DNA from: Geoalkalibacter halelectricus
GTDB lineage: Bacteria > Desulfobacterota > Desulfuromonadia > Desulfuromonadales > Geoalkalibacteraceae
DNA length: 64,000 bases
Direction of reading: 5' to 3'
NCBI RefSeq assembly: GCF_025263685.1
Contig: NZ_CP092109.1
Coordinates: 4,031,001-4,095,000 of the forward strand
Below are positions 42,041-49,839 of this stretch, in pieces (within the stretch, counting starts at the first letter, position 1; each line of letters opens with the position of its first letter). The notes beneath the pieces were generated by a model that saw nothing but the letters and a program-made list of their open reading frames with translations, was not told the origin of the DNA and made no database searches. Made by a program: the position numbers and the translations under genes.

Positions 42041-43675
42041 TTATGCTGCTGTTTTTGTCATCATTAAATTTTTGAAGTTCTGACATTCATTATGGATGGA
42101 CAACATTAATTTATCCATTTCGAGTAACTTATCTTTGTGATGCTCCTGCCAGTTGGTGTTGATAACTGAACATACCATAGGCAAATCATTTGTCAGCATG
42201 CATAATATTGCTGCAATATTTTTGATGCCCTTTTCGGTCAATTCATACCTGATGCTACCGTTAATTTTCCTCACAAGGCCTTTACCTCTAAACTTTTTTA
42301 TATCATATGAGGCTTTACGGCTTGAGAAACTGTTATCAAAAAATGGTTTTAGCTCTTGTGAAAGATCCTTGCTTGTGAAGCCACCTGGCTTCATGGATAA
42401 ACTCAACAATGCCAAGGCAACTATTTTTGTCCTTCTTTTCATAAAGTCAATGCCTGCAAGCCTGTTTGATCCGGTTGCTGCTGGCTTTGCCATATCTTCA
42501 AAAGTTTGATCATCAATTAAAGCAAGGTGTGCAAAGTCAAGATTGGAAAGGAAACTTCCCATGATTGTTTCCAGCTTTTCAACAATCTCTGAAAATGATT
42601 CGATGCCACGTTTGCATTTTAAATCTTTGGCGTTGTGAACAACCACCTCTGCCCTTAAAGTGCGCTCGCCTTTGTCATACAACTTGACTGTTAATCTGCC
42701 AAAGTGTATTTTAAAGATTGTCAGATTGTAATCAGGTTTCTCGATACGCACTTCAGGTGCAGGGGCTGTGGATTTATGGTTATACGGACGGGTCTTCTTG
42801 CCAAATATCATTTTTAGCCTTTTTATGCTCAGGCGACCCCGTGTAAGATCAATTATTTTTTGATAGACATCGTCCATCTGGCGTCCCCTTTTGAACAATA
42901 AATTACGGCTGTATTCTATCTGGTAAATAGAAAATTTGTAATGAAAGCCCGTATCCTGTTGCTGCTTTTTGTCCATGACAAACCACAAACAGGAATAAAC
43001 CCACCTTTGGCAGACCTGCTCAAATTGCCCGTTGAATTTCAAGGTGTCTGCAATCTGAGACAGCTTTTCTCCATCATTATATGATGTAAAACAGTTACCT
43101 TCTTTTGTTACTTGAAGTTTGGAATAACCCTCTTGACGCTCTACCCAATCATGCCCGTTTAAAATAATGTTACAACTAAAGGGCGGGTGTGCACACATTC
43201 GGATTGTGATATGTCCCCATTCTTTATCCATTATATGAAAGTAAAAATGGTTTACTAATGAGGTCTTCTTCTTTCTGCGTATATCTATACTGCCATTGTC
43301 AAATCGCTTGACTTCCCACAACAGACTTGGTGCTCGTGAAACAAATACTGCGAAAATACCAATGAAACCTCGATCTTGAGGTTTTAATATTTCTGCTTCA
43401 ATGTGTTTACGCTCTCCGGTTGGAAAATATACAAAAGGAATGTCTTTCTTCTTGCAAAAAGATTGAACACGTCTGCTAAAACGTCCAGCATAACGCATCA
43501 TACTGGCATCGCTCATATCCTTGTCACTACCTTCCATTGTCCGGTACCAATTTCTAACTCCACCCGGAACTAATAGCATCGGACTATAGGCATTTAAAAC
43601 GATTCGGTCAATACAGTTATATTCACCTTCCAATAAAGGCTGATAATGTTTTGTTAAGTTATCTTTTGATTTCAT
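42041..43675 (-). CDS. Conserved protein of unknown function (544 aa)
   Basis: Motifs I associate with a widespread uncharacterised family: DRIVLNAYSPMLLVPGGVRNWY, RYAGRFSRRVQSF, PTGERKHIEAEIL, NHFYFHIMDKEWGHITIRM and FKIHFGRLTVKLYDKGERTLRAE. A C-terminal winged-helix-like region (YELTEKGIKNIAAIL) follows. Relatives are often multicopy, so a mobile or replication role is possible. AT-rich. A 50-base exact fragment of it lies at 59188-59237. Function unknown. Confidence 0.6.
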   Translation of the reverse strand: MKSKDNLTKHYQPLLEGEYNCIDRIVLNAYSPMLLVPGGVRNWYRTMEGSDKDMSDASMMRYAGRFSRRVQSFCKKKDIPFVYFPTGERKHIEAEILKPQDRGFIGIFAVFVSRAPSLLWEVKRFDNGSIDIRRKKKTSLVNHFYFHIMDKEWGHITIRMCAHPPFSCNIILNGHDWVERQEGYSKLQVTKEGNCFTSYNDGEKLSQIADTLKFNGQFEQVCQRWVYSCLWFVMDKKQQQDTGFHYKFSIYQIEYSRNLLFKRGRQMDDVYQKIIDLTRGRLSIKRLKMIFGKKTRPYNHKSTAPAPEVRIEKPDYNLTIFKIHFGRLTVKLYDKGERTLRAEVVVHNAKDLKCKRGIESFSEIVEKLETIMGSFLSNLDFAHLALIDDQTFEDMAKPAATGSNRLAGIDFMKRRTKIVALALLSLSMKPGGFTSKDLSQELKPFFDNSFSSRKASYDIKKFRGKGLVRKINGSIRYELTEKGIKNIAAILCMLTNDLPMVCSVINTNWQEHHKDKLLEMDKLMLSIHNECQNFKNLMMTKTAA

Positions 43676-43722
43676 TCGCCAAAGCTATTCATTTGATCGG
43701 ATGTAACATCCCGCTTTGCGGC

Positions 43723-43748
43723 TTTTTTTCAGGCTTGTCCTGAAAAAA
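43723..43748. terminator. Hairpin with T/A tracts
   Basis: TTTTTTTCAGG / CCTGAAAAAA around CTTGT. Suits a bidirectional terminator between the 42041 gene and the 43762 gene. Confidence 0.55.
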
Positions 43749-43761
43749 CATAGACCCTAAG

Positions 43762-44031
43762 TTGAAAAGTTATGATGATGACCAACGAGCTTTTGGAGTA
43801 ATCGTAATACTTCCCTTTTTTTTCACAGCTAATGTATTGACCATTTTTTATAAACTGGAAATTAGTTATGTAAAGTTCTTTTTAATCTTCTTTTTTGTTT
43901 TGACCTACTTCCTTTTTTACCATAAAAAAAAGTACTTGACTATATGTCGCAATTTTGAATTAAAAAAATATCAACAATTAGAAATCGGGCATTCTTTGGT
44001 ATTTTTATATGCAATTTTAACTTTATTTTAA
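43762..44031 (+). CDS. Small AT-rich membrane protein
   Basis: 89 residues with two to three hydrophobic helices (VIVILPFFFTANVLTIFYKL; FFLIFFFVLTYFLFY; LVFLYAILTLF). Very AT-rich with Lys/Phe-rich codon use unlike the GC-rich blocks, consistent with a Bacteroidota origin. No family. Bases 44032-44140 show nothing. Confidence 0.35.
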   Translation: MKSYDDDQRAFGVIVILPFFFTANVLTIFYKLEISYVKFFLIFFFVLTYFLFYHKKKYLTICRNFELKKYQQLEIGHSLVFLYAILTLF

Positions 44032-44140
44032 ATTCATGTTTATGTAAATTGTTATTATGTTAACATAGTTATCGGCATAACACAAATCGTTCTATAGACC
44101 AATTTCCATTATTATTCCATTATTTTTCTCGACCATAAAA

Positions 44141-44171
44141 AGAAACTTCCTTTGTGTTGAAGGAAGTTTCT
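44141..44171. repeat. 31-bp target duplication of IS1182 (left), a terminator-type palindrome
   Basis: AGAAACTTCC/GGAAGTTTCT arms around TTTGTGTTGAA. Exactly repeated at 45744-45774 on the other side of the IS. In the right copy the arm is followed by TTTTTCTTTT, as in an intrinsic terminator. Confidence 0.9.
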
Positions 44172-45743
44172 GAGGTTGTTGAAAAAGTCATGTTATAGAG
44201 ATGAAGCATGACTTTTTCGCGTCTAAAAATCAGTTTTTAAGGTTTGTCATGCTTTGAGACAGGGTTTTTCTATCCCCTTTTATCAAGGATGGTGGCAATT
44301 TTTTTCACATTAAGCGCAGTCGCCGTTAACAGCGCCTGTGCTTTAACTCCCTCTGACCCACGATAGTGAGCGTATCGCATCCCGCTTAATTCTTTCATAT
44401 CGGCGAAGACCCGTTCAACGGTTTCTTTACGCCTTTGGTAGAGCGCTTTTCCCTCCGGCGTCTTCATAAAAGCTCTCACTTCATCGGCATAATGTTCTTT
44501 GATGTGACGCCTGATGGTTCGTGATTGATTTTCTTCTATGACGCCTTCAGTGTTGCTTTCGTAGAGGCATTTTTCCCGTTTAGGACAATTTCTGCATATT
44601 TCAGGATCGCTGCGGTACTCGACATATCCTTCTCGCGTCGTGGTGACGTACCTGAGAACCTGCCCTTCAAAGCAGGTGTATTCGTCCCGCTGAGGATCAT
44701 ATTCAAACCAGTATTTGCTTTTCTTGCCCTTTTTACCAGCGTACTTCCTTGGTCCAATGACAGGTGTCAGATTTCTTTCCACCAGTGCTTCTAAGACATT
44801 GAGGTTAAAGTAGCCTGCATCTGCACCCACATAAGTGGGAATGATTTTCAGGGTTTCAAATATTTCATCCAGGTTTTCGATGTAAACGGTGGCGTCATGG
44901 ACGTTTCCGGGTGTGACGCTTAGTCCCAGGATGATGTTGTTCTCACCGTCAACAGTGCCGTGTATTAAATGGTAGAAGCCCACAGGTTTGCGATCTCTGT
45001 GCATGTATCCGCTGGAGGGATCGGTGGTACTGATTTTAGTGTTTTTCCGAATAACTTTATCAGCTGCCGGTTTTAAGGATTTCTGTCCTTTGGTTTCTCT
45101 TTTCTCATTGACCAGTGTCAGTAAGGACTCATCTTCTGAGACGGTGATTTCTTTTTCTTCGTTTGTGTATTTTGAATTGCTGGCATTGGCTCGGATATGG
45201 GTTGAATCGGTGTAAAAGATTTTTCCTGATACCAGTTTGTTTTCCATTGCCAGAAGCACCACTTCGTTCATGATCTCTTCATACACCTTCGCATCTTTAA
45301 ACCGCCCTGTCCTGTTGTAGCTGATGGTGGTGTGGTCGGGGATGGTATCGGTGATGCCATAACCTAAAAACCAGCGGTAGGCCATGTTATGATGGATTTC
45401 TTCGGCTAATCTTCTTTCTGAAGGGATGCCATACAGTGCCTGGATCAGGGACATCTTGAACAGTACCACTGGATCAATGGATGGCCGGCCCATGGTATCG
45501 GCATAGTAGTCTTCTACTAGATCATAGATAAATCTAAAAGAAACATGTTTTTCGATCTTTCTCAGTAAGTGGTCTTCTTTTACCAGCTGTTCCAACATCA
45601 CTAATTCGGCTTTTAGCTGAACATGGTCTCTCTTTGTCATCATTCGAATCACCCCTTATATCTATATTCGACATCTAAGGGCGAATCTCCTTTTTGCCTG
45701 CAAAGAAAAAAAGCCTATTTTCATAGACTTTTTCAACAACCTC
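44172..45743 (-). mobile_element. IS1182-family element (complete)
   Basis: 1572 bp with perfect 18-bp ends GAGGTTGTTGAAAAAGTC. Flanked by an exact 31-bp duplication of a hairpin. One transposase gene on the minus strand. The intact duplication shows a genuine insertion event, independent of any contig joins. Confidence 0.92.
44270..45643 (-). CDS. IS1182-family transposase
   Basis: 457 residues from the ATG at 45643 (AAGGGG site). N-terminal DUF772-type domain (YADTMGRPSIDPVVLFKMSL ... RRLAEEIHHNMAYRWFLG). DDE core with FYTDSTHIRANAS, VGADAGYFNLNVLEAL and ETVERVFADMKELSGMRYAHYRG. A zinc-like CRNCPKREKC insertion is present. Complete and likely functional. Confidence 0.93.
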   Translation of the reverse strand: MMTKRDHVQLKAELVMLEQLVKEDHLLRKIEKHVSFRFIYDLVEDYYADTMGRPSIDPVVLFKMSLIQALYGIPSERRLAEEIHHNMAYRWFLGYGITDTIPDHTTISYNRTGRFKDAKVYEEIMNEVVLLAMENKLVSGKIFYTDSTHIRANASNSKYTNEEKEITVSEDESLLTLVNEKRETKGQKSLKPAADKVIRKNTKISTTDPSSGYMHRDRKPVGFYHLIHGTVDGENNIILGLSVTPGNVHDATVYIENLDEIFETLKIIPTYVGADAGYFNLNVLEALVERNLTPVIGPRKYAGKKGKKSKYWFEYDPQRDEYTCFEGQVLRYVTTTREGYVEYRSDPEICRNCPKREKCLYESNTEGVIEENQSRTIRRHIKEHYADEVRAFMKTPEGKALYQRRKETVERVFADMKELSGMRYAHYRGSEGVKAQALLTATALNVKKIATILDKRG

Positions 45744-45774
45744 AGAAACTTCCTTTGTGTTGAAGGAAGTTTCT
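45744..45774. repeat. 31-bp target duplication of IS1182 (right)
   Basis: Exact copy of 44141-44171, followed by a T-rich tract. Probably the original terminator position before insertion. Confidence 0.9.
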
Positions 45775-45815
45775 TTTTCTTTTGTCACTGGAAAGAAGTA
45801 TTTATCATATATGAA

Positions 45816-46085
45816 TCAAACCCTTATGCGGCAATCCAATGCCATAAACTGATTGCGTTGCTGGTCCCAGGCAACCGGGTTTAGGTCTACCTCACAGATT
45901 GCTGGTATTTCCTGTAACATGGTGCTGAAGCCGGTCATCATTTCTACCAGCTCGTTTACCGGCAGCTTTTCGCCTCCCCGGTAACCATCCAGCAATGGGT
46001 AGCTTTTTAGTTTTTCCAACATATGCCAAGCCTCCTGCTCATTGATCGGAGCCAGCTTAAGTGCAACATCCTGTGCGCCCAGCAT
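45816..46085 (-). pseudogene. ADP-forming acyl-CoA synthetase / ATP-grasp domain, C-terminal fragment
   Basis: About 85 residues: DVALKLAPINEQEAWHMLEK then SYPLLDGYRGGEKLPVNEL and ICEVDLNPVAWDQ ... ALDCRIRV. The pattern LAPxxxxEAxxMLxxxxxxPLLxGxRG ... EVDLNP is the end of the ATP-grasp_5 domain of acetate-CoA ligases (ADP-forming). The 5' part is cut at the group II intron. AT-rich side of the junction. Confidence 0.75.
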
Positions 46086-47904
46086 GGGCGCACTCTTGTG
46101 GGTGCAAGTCCCACCGTAAGTTGATCACGGCGAACGAAGTGAAGCGCAACTGCACGAGGGCGACCGAGTGTGGGGAGGAAGCGTGGAGCGAAGCTGCGAG
46201 CCGATGGACAAGAACCGGATAGAAGGCGCTGCCGAGCAGGGCGAGCGGGCATGAAACCGCGAAGCTCTCGTGATCAAGGCGAGGCGGCGTAAATTCGGCG
46301 GTTGTGCAGCGAAGGAGTGCGTTCTTACCTGGGGAGATCTCGCCTTGTGCCTGAAAGGGCGACGGAAATGGGTCCGGAGCGAGAAGTCAGCAGAGGTCGT
46401 AGTAGTCGCCGGGACGGGACGAAGGACCGAACGAGAAGGAGAGCCGACGGCCATGTCGCTCGCACGCGTCACGCACCAGATGCCCGGATTGCCGGGGCGC
46501 ATCGGAAGAGGGGCAGGTGAAGCCGAGCCCGAACCGGTTCGTGGTGAAACGCGGACGGCGCGAGATGGAGACGGGAGCTCGGGGCGCGAGGATCTGTTGC
46601 GGCAGGTTCTGGCGCGAGAGAACATGGCTCGGGCGTGGAAGCGCGTCAAAGCCAACGGCGGCAGTGCCGGGGTGGACGGGCGGTCAATCGCGGAAACGGC
46701 GGAACACCTCAAGACTCACTGGCCAACGATTCGGGAAGCGATTCTGAACGGGACCTACCGGCCGGAGCCGGTCAGGCGCGTGCGGATTCCAAAGTCCGGC
46801 GGCGGCGAGCGGGAACTGGGGATACCGACGGTGACGGATCGACTGATCCAGCAAGCCCTCCTGCAAGTTTTGCAAGCGAGGATCGACCCGACATTCTCCG
46901 AACACAGCTACGGGTTTCGCCCCGGACGCCGGGCGCACGATGCGGTGCGCATGGCGCGACGCCACGTGCAGGAAGGATATCGCGTGGTGGTGGATGTGGA
47001 TTTGGAGAGGTTCTTTGACCGGGTCAATCACGACATCCTGATGGAACGGCTATCGAGACGGATCGAGGATAAGGCCGTGCTGCGGCTGATCCGACATTAC
47101 CTTGCGGCCGGGGTGATGGATGGTGGTGTGGTCATGGAACGGCACGAGGGGACGCCGCAAGGCGGCCCGTTGTCGCCGCTATTGGCCAATGTACTGCTCG
47201 ACGAGGTGGATCGGGAACTGGAGCGGCGCGGTCATCGCTTTGTTCGCTACGCCGACGACTGCAACGTGTACGTGCGCAGCCGTCGTGCGGGCGAGCGCGT
47301 GTTGGCCGGTCTGCGCCGATTCTACGCCCGGCTCCATCTAAGGGTCAACGAAGCCAAGAGCACCGTGGCACCGGCCTCTAGCCGCAAGTTTCTGGGATAC
47401 AGTCTCTGGTATGGTCCCGGCGGTCAGGTCAGGTACCGAGTTGCAAAGAAGGCACTGGAGACCTTCAAACAGCGCATCCGGCAAATCACGCGCCGCTCAT
47501 GCGGGCGGAGTCTGCCGGAAGTGGCGGAACGCCTCAGGAGTTACCTGCCCGGCTGGAAGCGCTACTTCCAGCTGGCGCAGACGCCGAAGGTGTTCCGGGA
47601 ACTCGACGAGTGGATACGGCACCGGTTGCGGGCATTGCAACTCAAGCACTGGCGGCGGGGAAAGACGATGTACCGGGAGCTGTTGGCATTGGGTGCGTCA
47701 GAGATAGACGCCCTAAGGGTTGCGAGGAACAGTCGCCGGTGGTGGCGTAACAGCCGTCTGGCACTGAACCGCGCCATGCCGATTGCCCACTTCGACCGGA
47801 TCGGTGTTCCCCGGCTCTCATAACCTCAACTTCTCGAACCGCCCGGTGCGGACCCGCATGCCGGGTGGTGTGGGAGGGGAGCGGTCAGAGAGCCTGACCG
47901 CCCC
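46073..47904 (+). mobile_element. Group II intron with reverse transcriptase
   Basis: Begins GTGCGCCCAGCATGGGCGCAC (5' stem) and TGTGGGTGCAAGTCCCACC (domain I loop). Carries an RT/maturase gene and ends with a domain V-like hairpin (CCGCCCGGTGCGGACCCGCATGCCGGG-type, 47838-47870) and a domain VI-like stem (GCGGTCAGAGAGCCTGACCGC, 47881-47901). Exons do not match each other: 5' ATP-grasp, 3' RAYT repeat. Exact ends approximate. Confidence 0.8.
46453..47823 (+). CDS. ltrA: Group II intron reverse transcriptase/maturase
   Basis: 456 residues from the ATG at 46453; the true start may be further downstream. RT motifs: NGGSAGVDGRSIAE, IPKSGGGERELGIPTVTDRL, SYGFRPGRRAHDAV, VVDVDLERFFDRVNHD, TPQGGPLSPLLANV and RYADDCNVYVRS (catalytic YADD). 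Maturase (GIIM) domain SLPEVAERLRSYLPGWKRYF. Splices and mobilises the intron RNA. No HNH endonuclease domain seen. Confidence 0.93.
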   Translation: MSLARVTHQMPGLPGRIGRGAGEAEPEPVRGETRTARDGDGSSGREDLLRQVLARENMARAWKRVKANGGSAGVDGRSIAETAEHLKTHWPTIREAILNGTYRPEPVRRVRIPKSGGGERELGIPTVTDRLIQQALLQVLQARIDPTFSEHSYGFRPGRRAHDAVRMARRHVQEGYRVVVDVDLERFFDRVNHDILMERLSRRIEDKAVLRLIRHYLAAGVMDGGVVMERHEGTPQGGPLSPLLANVLLDEVDRELERRGHRFVRYADDCNVYVRSRRAGERVLAGLRRFYARLHLRVNEAKSTVAPASSRKFLGYSLWYGPGGQVRYRVAKKALETFKQRIRQITRRSCGRSLPEVAERLRSYLPGWKRYFQLAQTPKVFRELDEWIRHRLRALQLKHWRRGKTMYRELLALGASEIDALRVARNSRRWWRNSRLALNRAMPIAHFDRIGVPRLS

Positions 47905-48098
47905 CGTGATGTGCCAGATGTAACCGGGGACATAGTGACGATTGGCCCGTGGCATGATTCCCCTCCCCTATCAATTTCATACCGATTGCAGGACATAAAT
48001 GCGATTTTGCCCCCCCAAAATCGAGCCATAGGGGAATTTTTGAGGGCTTTATTGACTGTTTCCTTTTTTGTTTCAGTCGGTTACCTTGGTCCGACCCC
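47905..48098 (-). repeat. RAYT 5' end fragment ending in terminus A
   Basis: The first 110-112 bases equal 36126-36237, encoding the RAYT N-terminus (MPRANRHYVPGYIWHIT). The rest is a diverged copy down to CTTGGTCCGACCCC at 48085-48098. It lies directly downstream of the second FGE-like gene, as the complete RAYT unit does for the first. Confidence 0.8.
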
Positions 48099-48128
48099 AT
48101 GACCGCCATGCTCAGCCTAAGCCGAACC

Positions 48129-49025
48129 TCAGCGATCCGCGCTCACCGGCAGCGGCTGGTCGGTGTTGATGACGCAGCGGAAACCCCAGGAAGCCGTCGC
48201 CTCTCTTTCAAAGGTGCCGGCACCCCTGATCACGGTACTGCTTGAGCCCGGTGAACTCCCCACGCCGCCACCCCGATAAACCTTTTTTTCACCAGTGGGG
48301 GGTCCCTGAGGATTGATTCCGGGGGATTTGTTGTAGTACTCCGGGTCGTACCAGTCGGACACCCACTCATAAGCATTGCCGCTCATGTCGTGAAAACCTA
48401 GAGGGTTTGGCGGAAATTGCCCGACGGGAAGAGGCCAATCGAGGGGCTCAGGGTAATTGACTCCCGGCTCGATCAGGCCCGTATCCGTGGCAAACGGGAC
48501 CACCTTGCCGCGACTGCGCGCGGCGTATTCCCACTGCGCCTCGGTGGGCAGCGCGAAAGGCAGACCCGTTTGCTCGCCGAGCCAGGCACAGTAATCGTTG
48601 GCCCCCTGCCAGTTCACACCCGCGGGGTGATCGGGGCCGCCCCGCCAGGGTTCACTGATGTCATCCGCCATCGTTGGTCTGCGGCCGGTCACCTTTGAAA
48701 AAAGATCGTGCTCGCCAAAGGTGATCTCGTAGCGGCTCATGTAGTAGCTGTCGAGGGTGACCTTGTGGGCGGGGCGGGAGTCTGCATACATGGGATGGAA
48801 ATAACCATAAACCTCATCTCCGAAAACATTGACAAACGTGCTTTTTGTATCGCCCATCATAAAGCTGCCCCCTTTGACGAAAATCATCTCGCCAAGTGTG
48901 CGCTCAATCAGCGCTTGAATTTCCATATCGCCATGGGGCAAATTCGTCCCTTGAGCCGCCTGGGGCTGGCTGCAGGCGCTTAATAAAACGAGGAGTATGA
49001 TCCACAATTGATTCTTCACCTTCAT
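48129..49025 (-). CDS. FGE/SUMF1-fold lipoprotein (copy 2)
   Basis: 298 residues, about 75 percent like copy 1 by eye. Lipoprotein signal LWIILLVLLSAC, MIFVKGGSFMMGD, YYMSRYEITFGEHDLF, HPAGVNWQGANDYCAWLG, LPTEAQWEYAARS, GNAYEWVSDWY, SWGFRCVINTDQPLP. The natural C-terminus (PVSADR) is kept here. The paired Cys of catalytic FGE enzymes are not evident, so it is probably a binding or partner protein. Starts 7 bases after the effector-like gene; same operon. Confidence 0.85.
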   Translation of the reverse strand: MKVKNQLWIILLVLLSACSQPQAAQGTNLPHGDMEIQALIERTLGEMIFVKGGSFMMGDTKSTFVNVFGDEVYGYFHPMYADSRPAHKVTLDSYYMSRYEITFGEHDLFSKVTGRRPTMADDISEPWRGGPDHPAGVNWQGANDYCAWLGEQTGLPFALPTEAQWEYAARSRGKVVPFATDTGLIEPGVNYPEPLDWPLPVGQFPPNPLGFHDMSGNAYEWVSDWYDPEYYNKSPGINPQGPPTGEKKVYRGGGVGSSPGSSSTVIRGAGTFEREATASWGFRCVINTDQPLPVSADR

Positions 49026-49032
49026 CTCCTTG

Positions 49033-49731
49033 CTAAGCCAACGCGATGCCGTTGTCGCGCACTGCGGCGGTATGAACTTGAGGTTGGCGAGTCAAGTTGG
49101 AAGCGTTCTTCAAGAACTGCCTCATTCTGATAAATTCACGTTCTTGCGCCCCGTCGAGGAAACGATACAGGATGCTTTCCCCCTCACGCCAGGTCCAATC
49201 ATCAATGCCAGCTTCCGGCGCGGGGCGCAGTCGGCTTCCATCCATGGTGAGGTGTTCCATGATTTCTTTGTATTCGTTCCAGGTCTGAATGGTTTCGAGA
49301 ATGGTCAAAATAGCATCTTCCTGAAGCTCGGCTCTGAGAGGAAAGGGCCATTGGCTTTGACAAAGAGCGCGCAAAAGTCGTCCCTTCCCTTCCGGCGCCT
49401 GAAAAAGCACAAGGTCGGGATTGCGCAAAATCCGCTCGGCCAAACGCATGGCCTCCTGCTGATTAACCCGAACGTCCTGCAAATTTCTTAGCGCACGTTG
49501 GATTGATGTCCGCATGACATCTCGGAATTCGACGCCCTTTTCATAGGCAACTTCTATCAGCTCTCCCGCCAACAAAACGTAAGACCGTAAGATATCGAAA
49601 TACCTGAATGCATCTTCACTCATAAAATCCAAGAAACTGAAATCGTTGTTCTTGAGTTGGTGATAAACGAACAAGCAGAATTCGGCGATGGTGTTGCCGT
49701 GGACGGAAAAAACAAAGCCGCCACCGCCGCC
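49033..49731 (-). CDS. Large effector-like protein, C-terminal part
   Basis: About 232 residues continuing the 39732 protein: the shared GGGGGFVFSVHGNTIAEF ... SFLDFMS is followed by EDAFRYFDILRSYVLLAGEL, helical segments (SIQRALRNLQDVRVNQQEAM; MRLAERILRNPDLVLF) and the end AAVRDNGIALA. Helix-rich with a hydrophobic patch. Joined to the first part it gives an estimated 870-residue protein followed by the lipoprotein gene. The nine N-terminal codons (MRTDTSLIQ) belong to foreign sequence. Confidence 0.5.
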   Translation of the reverse strand, partial: GGGGGFVFSVHGNTIAEFCLFVYHQLKNNDFSFLDFMSEDAFRYFDILRSYVLLAGELIEVAYEKGVEFRDVMRTSIQRALRNLQDVRVNQQEAMRLAERILRNPDLVLFQAPEGKGRLLRALCQSQWPFPLRAELQEDAILTILETIQTWNEYKEIMEHLTMDGSRLRPAPEAGIDDWTWREGESILYRFLDGAQEREFIRMRQFLKNASNLTRQPQVHTAAVRDNGIALA

Positions 49732-49839
49732 CTGAATCAGTGAGGTGTCAGTTCGCACCCCTGGTTTTGGCTCGCGAGCCCTTTTTCGCGAGTCGTTTTG
49801 AGTGTCACCCCCGCCCGTCCGGGTTGTTTTGTCGGGCTG

